DNA from: Bacteroidota bacterium
GTDB taxonomy: Bacteria; Bacteroidota; Bacteroidia; Chitinophagales; Chitinophagaceae
Length of the DNA: 64,000 nt
Assembly (NCBI GenBank): GCA_020161435.1
Contig: JAIUNV010000003.1
Span: 372,001 to 436,000 of the forward strand
Direction: 5' to 3'
Positions 61,922 through 64,000 of this stretch are shown piece after piece; position 1 is the stretch's first letter, and every line of letters begins with the position of its first letter. A program made the position numbers and the translations under genes. The notes under the pieces are model-generated. The model worked only from the letters and a program-made list of their open reading frames with translations, had not been told where the DNA came from and made no database searches.

Positions 61922-64000
61922 ATGAAACAGTTTCCTTTTTTGTTGTCGCTGGCGGCCTGTACCCTACTGGCCACCGCACAACCGCATACCAACAACCGCT
62001 CTGTGCCCGGCACCGCAAGGCTGGCGGCATACAAACAGCATGAAACGCTAAGCCAAAACAGCCCGTATAAAAACCTGCAGTGGCGGCAAACGGGTCCCAA
62101 TTATATCAGTGGTCGTGTAACAGATGTGTGGGGCATACCAGGCAATAAAAACGTGATGTATGCTGCATTGGCCACCAGTGGTCTTTGGAAAACCACAGAT
62201 GCTGGTTTGAGCTGGCAACCTTTGTTCGATAAACAGCCCACCCTCAACATGGGTACCATGGCTATTGCACAAAGCAATCACAACATTTTGTACGCAGGCA
62301 CCGGCGAAGCCAATATTTTCCGGGCATCGCTGCCGGGCATGGGTATGTTTAAAAGCACTGATGCTGGTAAAACTTGGACGCATATTGGCTTGGAAAATAC
62401 CGGCACCATTAGTCGTGTTGTTATACACCCCACCAACCCCGATGTAGTGTATGTAGCAGCCGGCGGACACGAGTGGAGCCACAACCCCGAACGTGGGGTG
62501 TACCTGACCACCGACGGAGGCAAAACATGGAAAAGAATTTTAGCAGAAGGAACGGCCAGTGGTTGTAATGATTTGCTGATGGATCCCAACGATCCGAATA
62601 CGTTGTATGCCAGCATGTGGAACCGCATTCGCAAACGCTGGAGCGACCCCATACCTGAAGATAGCGACTACCTCTACAAAAGCACCGATGCCGGCAAAAC
62701 ATGGAAGCGCCTCACCAATGGGTTGCCCGAAACAAAATACACCGGCCGTATTGGTCTGGCCATGAGTAAAAAGAATAGCAACGTGGTATATGCATTTATC
62801 GACAACCATACGCCCAAAAGAGAACCCAAGCCGGGCGAACTCGATCCTTACGGTCGCCCCATTCAAATCATTCCGATGGGTGTGCAGGTGTGGCGCAGCA
62901 ACGACAAAGGGGAAAGCTGGAGCAAGGTGAGCACCGAAGATGAAAAGCTGGAACGCTTTGCAGGTACCTACGGTTGGGTATTTAGCCAGATACGGGTAGA
63001 CCCGAATGATGAAAACACGGTGTACATCATGGGCGTTCCTTTTGCCAAAAGCACCGATGGCGGTAAAACCTTTCAAACCATTCAAACATGGGGCAACAAC
63101 TACAAAGGCGATAATGTACACGGTGACCATCATGCCATGTGGATAGATCCAACCAACAGCAAATACATCATCAACGGTAGCGATGGCGGTGTATCCGTGA
63201 GCTACGATGGCAGCAAAACATGGAAAACATTTTACCACAACATGCCCACCACGCATTTCTACAATGTAACCTACGATATGCAGGAGCCTTTTCACATCTA
63301 TGGTTCTGTGCAAGACCAGGGCAGCAGCATGGGTAGCTCTGCGTATACCTACGACAAAGCTTCTATGCAAAGCATTGCCTGGCGGGATGCTCCCGGCGGC
63401 GAAGGCACACACATTGCTGTGCACAACAACATCATGTATGCCAGTAGTTTCTATGGTCGTTTGGTAAAAAGTAATTTGAACCTGCCCGATAGTTTGTGGT
63501 GGCAAGATATTGGCATCAAAAAATCGGCCGATGAGGAACCCTTGCGTGGTGAATGGATGGCGTACACTTTTTTATCGCCACACAATGCCGGCACTTTGTA
63601 CCATGGCTTTCAGTACTTGTATAAAAGTACCGATAGCGGCAACAATTGGAAACGCATCAGCCCGGATTTGACCAGCAACAACATTGCTAAAATGGGTAAA
63701 ACACCTTATGCCATCAACCACCAAGCCATTACGGCAGCCGATGAAAGTCCGCTGCAGCAAGGGCTGCTGTATGTAGGCACCGATGATGGCCGTGTTTGGC
63801 TGAGCCAAAACGATGGCAGCAACTGGATAAACATCGAAAAAGGATTGCCAGCGAATGCACATGTATCCCGCTTGGTGGCCAGCAAGTACAACAAGAGCAC
63901 GGTGTACATTACGCTAAGCGACCGCCGTGAAGACAACAATAAACCATACGTATTTGTGAGCCACGATTTTGGTGCTACCTGGAAGAGCATTGCCGCCAAT
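61922..64000 (+). CDS. Asp-box beta-propeller (sortilin-like) secreted protein, 5' part
   Basis: The frame stays open for 693 codons to the window edge, so the 3' end is missing. A signal peptide (FLLSLAACTLLATAQ) is followed by at least nine Asp-box motifs (STDAGKTW twice, TTDGGKTW, SNDKGESW, STDGGKTF, SYDGSKTW, STDSGNNW, SHDFGATW). It shares plan and phrases with the protein at 12001-15144 (GPNYISGRVT against GPAGMSGRVT, GDHHAMWIDP against PDHHAWWIHP, GNDGG/GSDGG), so the two are paralogues. No catalytic site identified. It starts 244 bp after the divergent Crp-type gene. Confidence 0.8.
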   Translation, partial: MKQFPFLLSLAACTLLATAQPHTNNRSVPGTARLAAYKQHETLSQNSPYKNLQWRQTGPNYISGRVTDVWGIPGNKNVMYAALATSGLWKTTDAGLSWQPLFDKQPTLNMGTMAIAQSNHNILYAGTGEANIFRASLPGMGMFKSTDAGKTWTHIGLENTGTISRVVIHPTNPDVVYVAAGGHEWSHNPERGVYLTTDGGKTWKRILAEGTASGCNDLLMDPNDPNTLYASMWNRIRKRWSDPIPEDSDYLYKSTDAGKTWKRLTNGLPETKYTGRIGLAMSKKNSNVVYAFIDNHTPKREPKPGELDPYGRPIQIIPMGVQVWRSNDKGESWSKVSTEDEKLERFAGTYGWVFSQIRVDPNDENTVYIMGVPFAKSTDGGKTFQTIQTWGNNYKGDNVHGDHHAMWIDPTNSKYIINGSDGGVSVSYDGSKTWKTFYHNMPTTHFYNVTYDMQEPFHIYGSVQDQGSSMGSSAYTYDKASMQSIAWRDAPGGEGTHIAVHNNIMYASSFYGRLVKSNLNLPDSLWWQDIGIKKSADEEPLRGEWMAYTFLSPHNAGTLYHGFQYLYKSTDSGNNWKRISPDLTSNNIAKMGKTPYAINHQAITAADESPLQQGLLYVGTDDGRVWLSQNDGSNWINIEKGLPANAHVSRLVASKYNKSTVYITLSDRREDNNKPYVFVSHDFGATWKSIAAN

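Overview
The window looks like chromosomal DNA from a Bacteroidota bacterium, most likely Chitinophagaceae. The evidence is a complete alternative complex III (act) plus cytochrome oxidase locus of the Bacteroidota type, lineage families (GLPGLI, HAEPLYID, DUF6249, DUF6787-like, LpxR-like), promoter boxes of the TAnnTTTG form in place of sigma70 boxes, almost no Shine-Dalgarno sequences, and many short degenerate intergenic repeats. I see no rRNA, tRNA, CRISPR array, prophage or insertion sequence. All assignments come from reading sequence and translations; no database search was run.

Left part (1-17.9 kb): the end of a metallo-beta-lactamase-fold hydrolase, a DUF3108 protein, a flippase-like membrane protein divergent from ruvC, a HIT hydrolase, a HerA-like ATPase and a lipoprotein alpha/beta hydrolase. 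Then comes a secreted/envelope block: two amidohydrolase-like proteins (one a tandem of a degenerate and an intact module), a small outer-membrane protein, a large Asp-box beta-propeller protein, a class I/II aminotransferase and a cell-wall amidase.

18.0-22.0 kb is an AT-richer cassette: a small secreted cysteine-rich protein whose frame is broken at a C9 tract, a GLPGLI-family protein and a TonB-receptor-like outer-membrane protein. It is the least explained part of the window. 22.0-28.3 kb is mostly minus strand: a class V aminotransferase (with a second nine-base G tract in its leader), a KdnB-like Kdo 8-oxidase, a Crp-type regulator, kdsB, a thiamine-binding-like protein, an LpxR-like lipid A deacylase and recX. 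Three of these point to lipopolysaccharide inner-core and lipid A remodelling.

28.4-41.1 kb is housekeeping and small accessory genes: dnaN, HAEPLYID-family protein, sterol-desaturase-family protein, an ECF sigma/anti-sigma pair, greA (with an attenuator-like leader and a rare strong Shine-Dalgarno), an SBF-like transporter, a thioredoxin-like protein, a 2-hydroxyacid dehydrogenase, rsmA and pdxA.

40.5-56.8 kb, read right to left, is the respiratory locus actA-actB-actC-actD-actE-actF-coxB-coxA-ctaB-cox3-cox3-cox4-sco-DUF420. Alternative complex III oxidises menaquinol and passes electrons through its haem subunits to the aa3-type oxidase; CtaB and SCO build the haem and CuA cofactors. Promoter-like boxes and a strong terminator inside the locus suggest several transcription units.

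Right end (57-64 kb): a PurN transformylase fused to a two-helix membrane domain, a serine beta-lactamase-like hydrolase, a CvfB-like S1 protein, a Crp-type regulator followed by a 31-residue membrane peptide and a YgaP-like protein, and the first 693 codons of a second Asp-box propeller protein that runs off the window.
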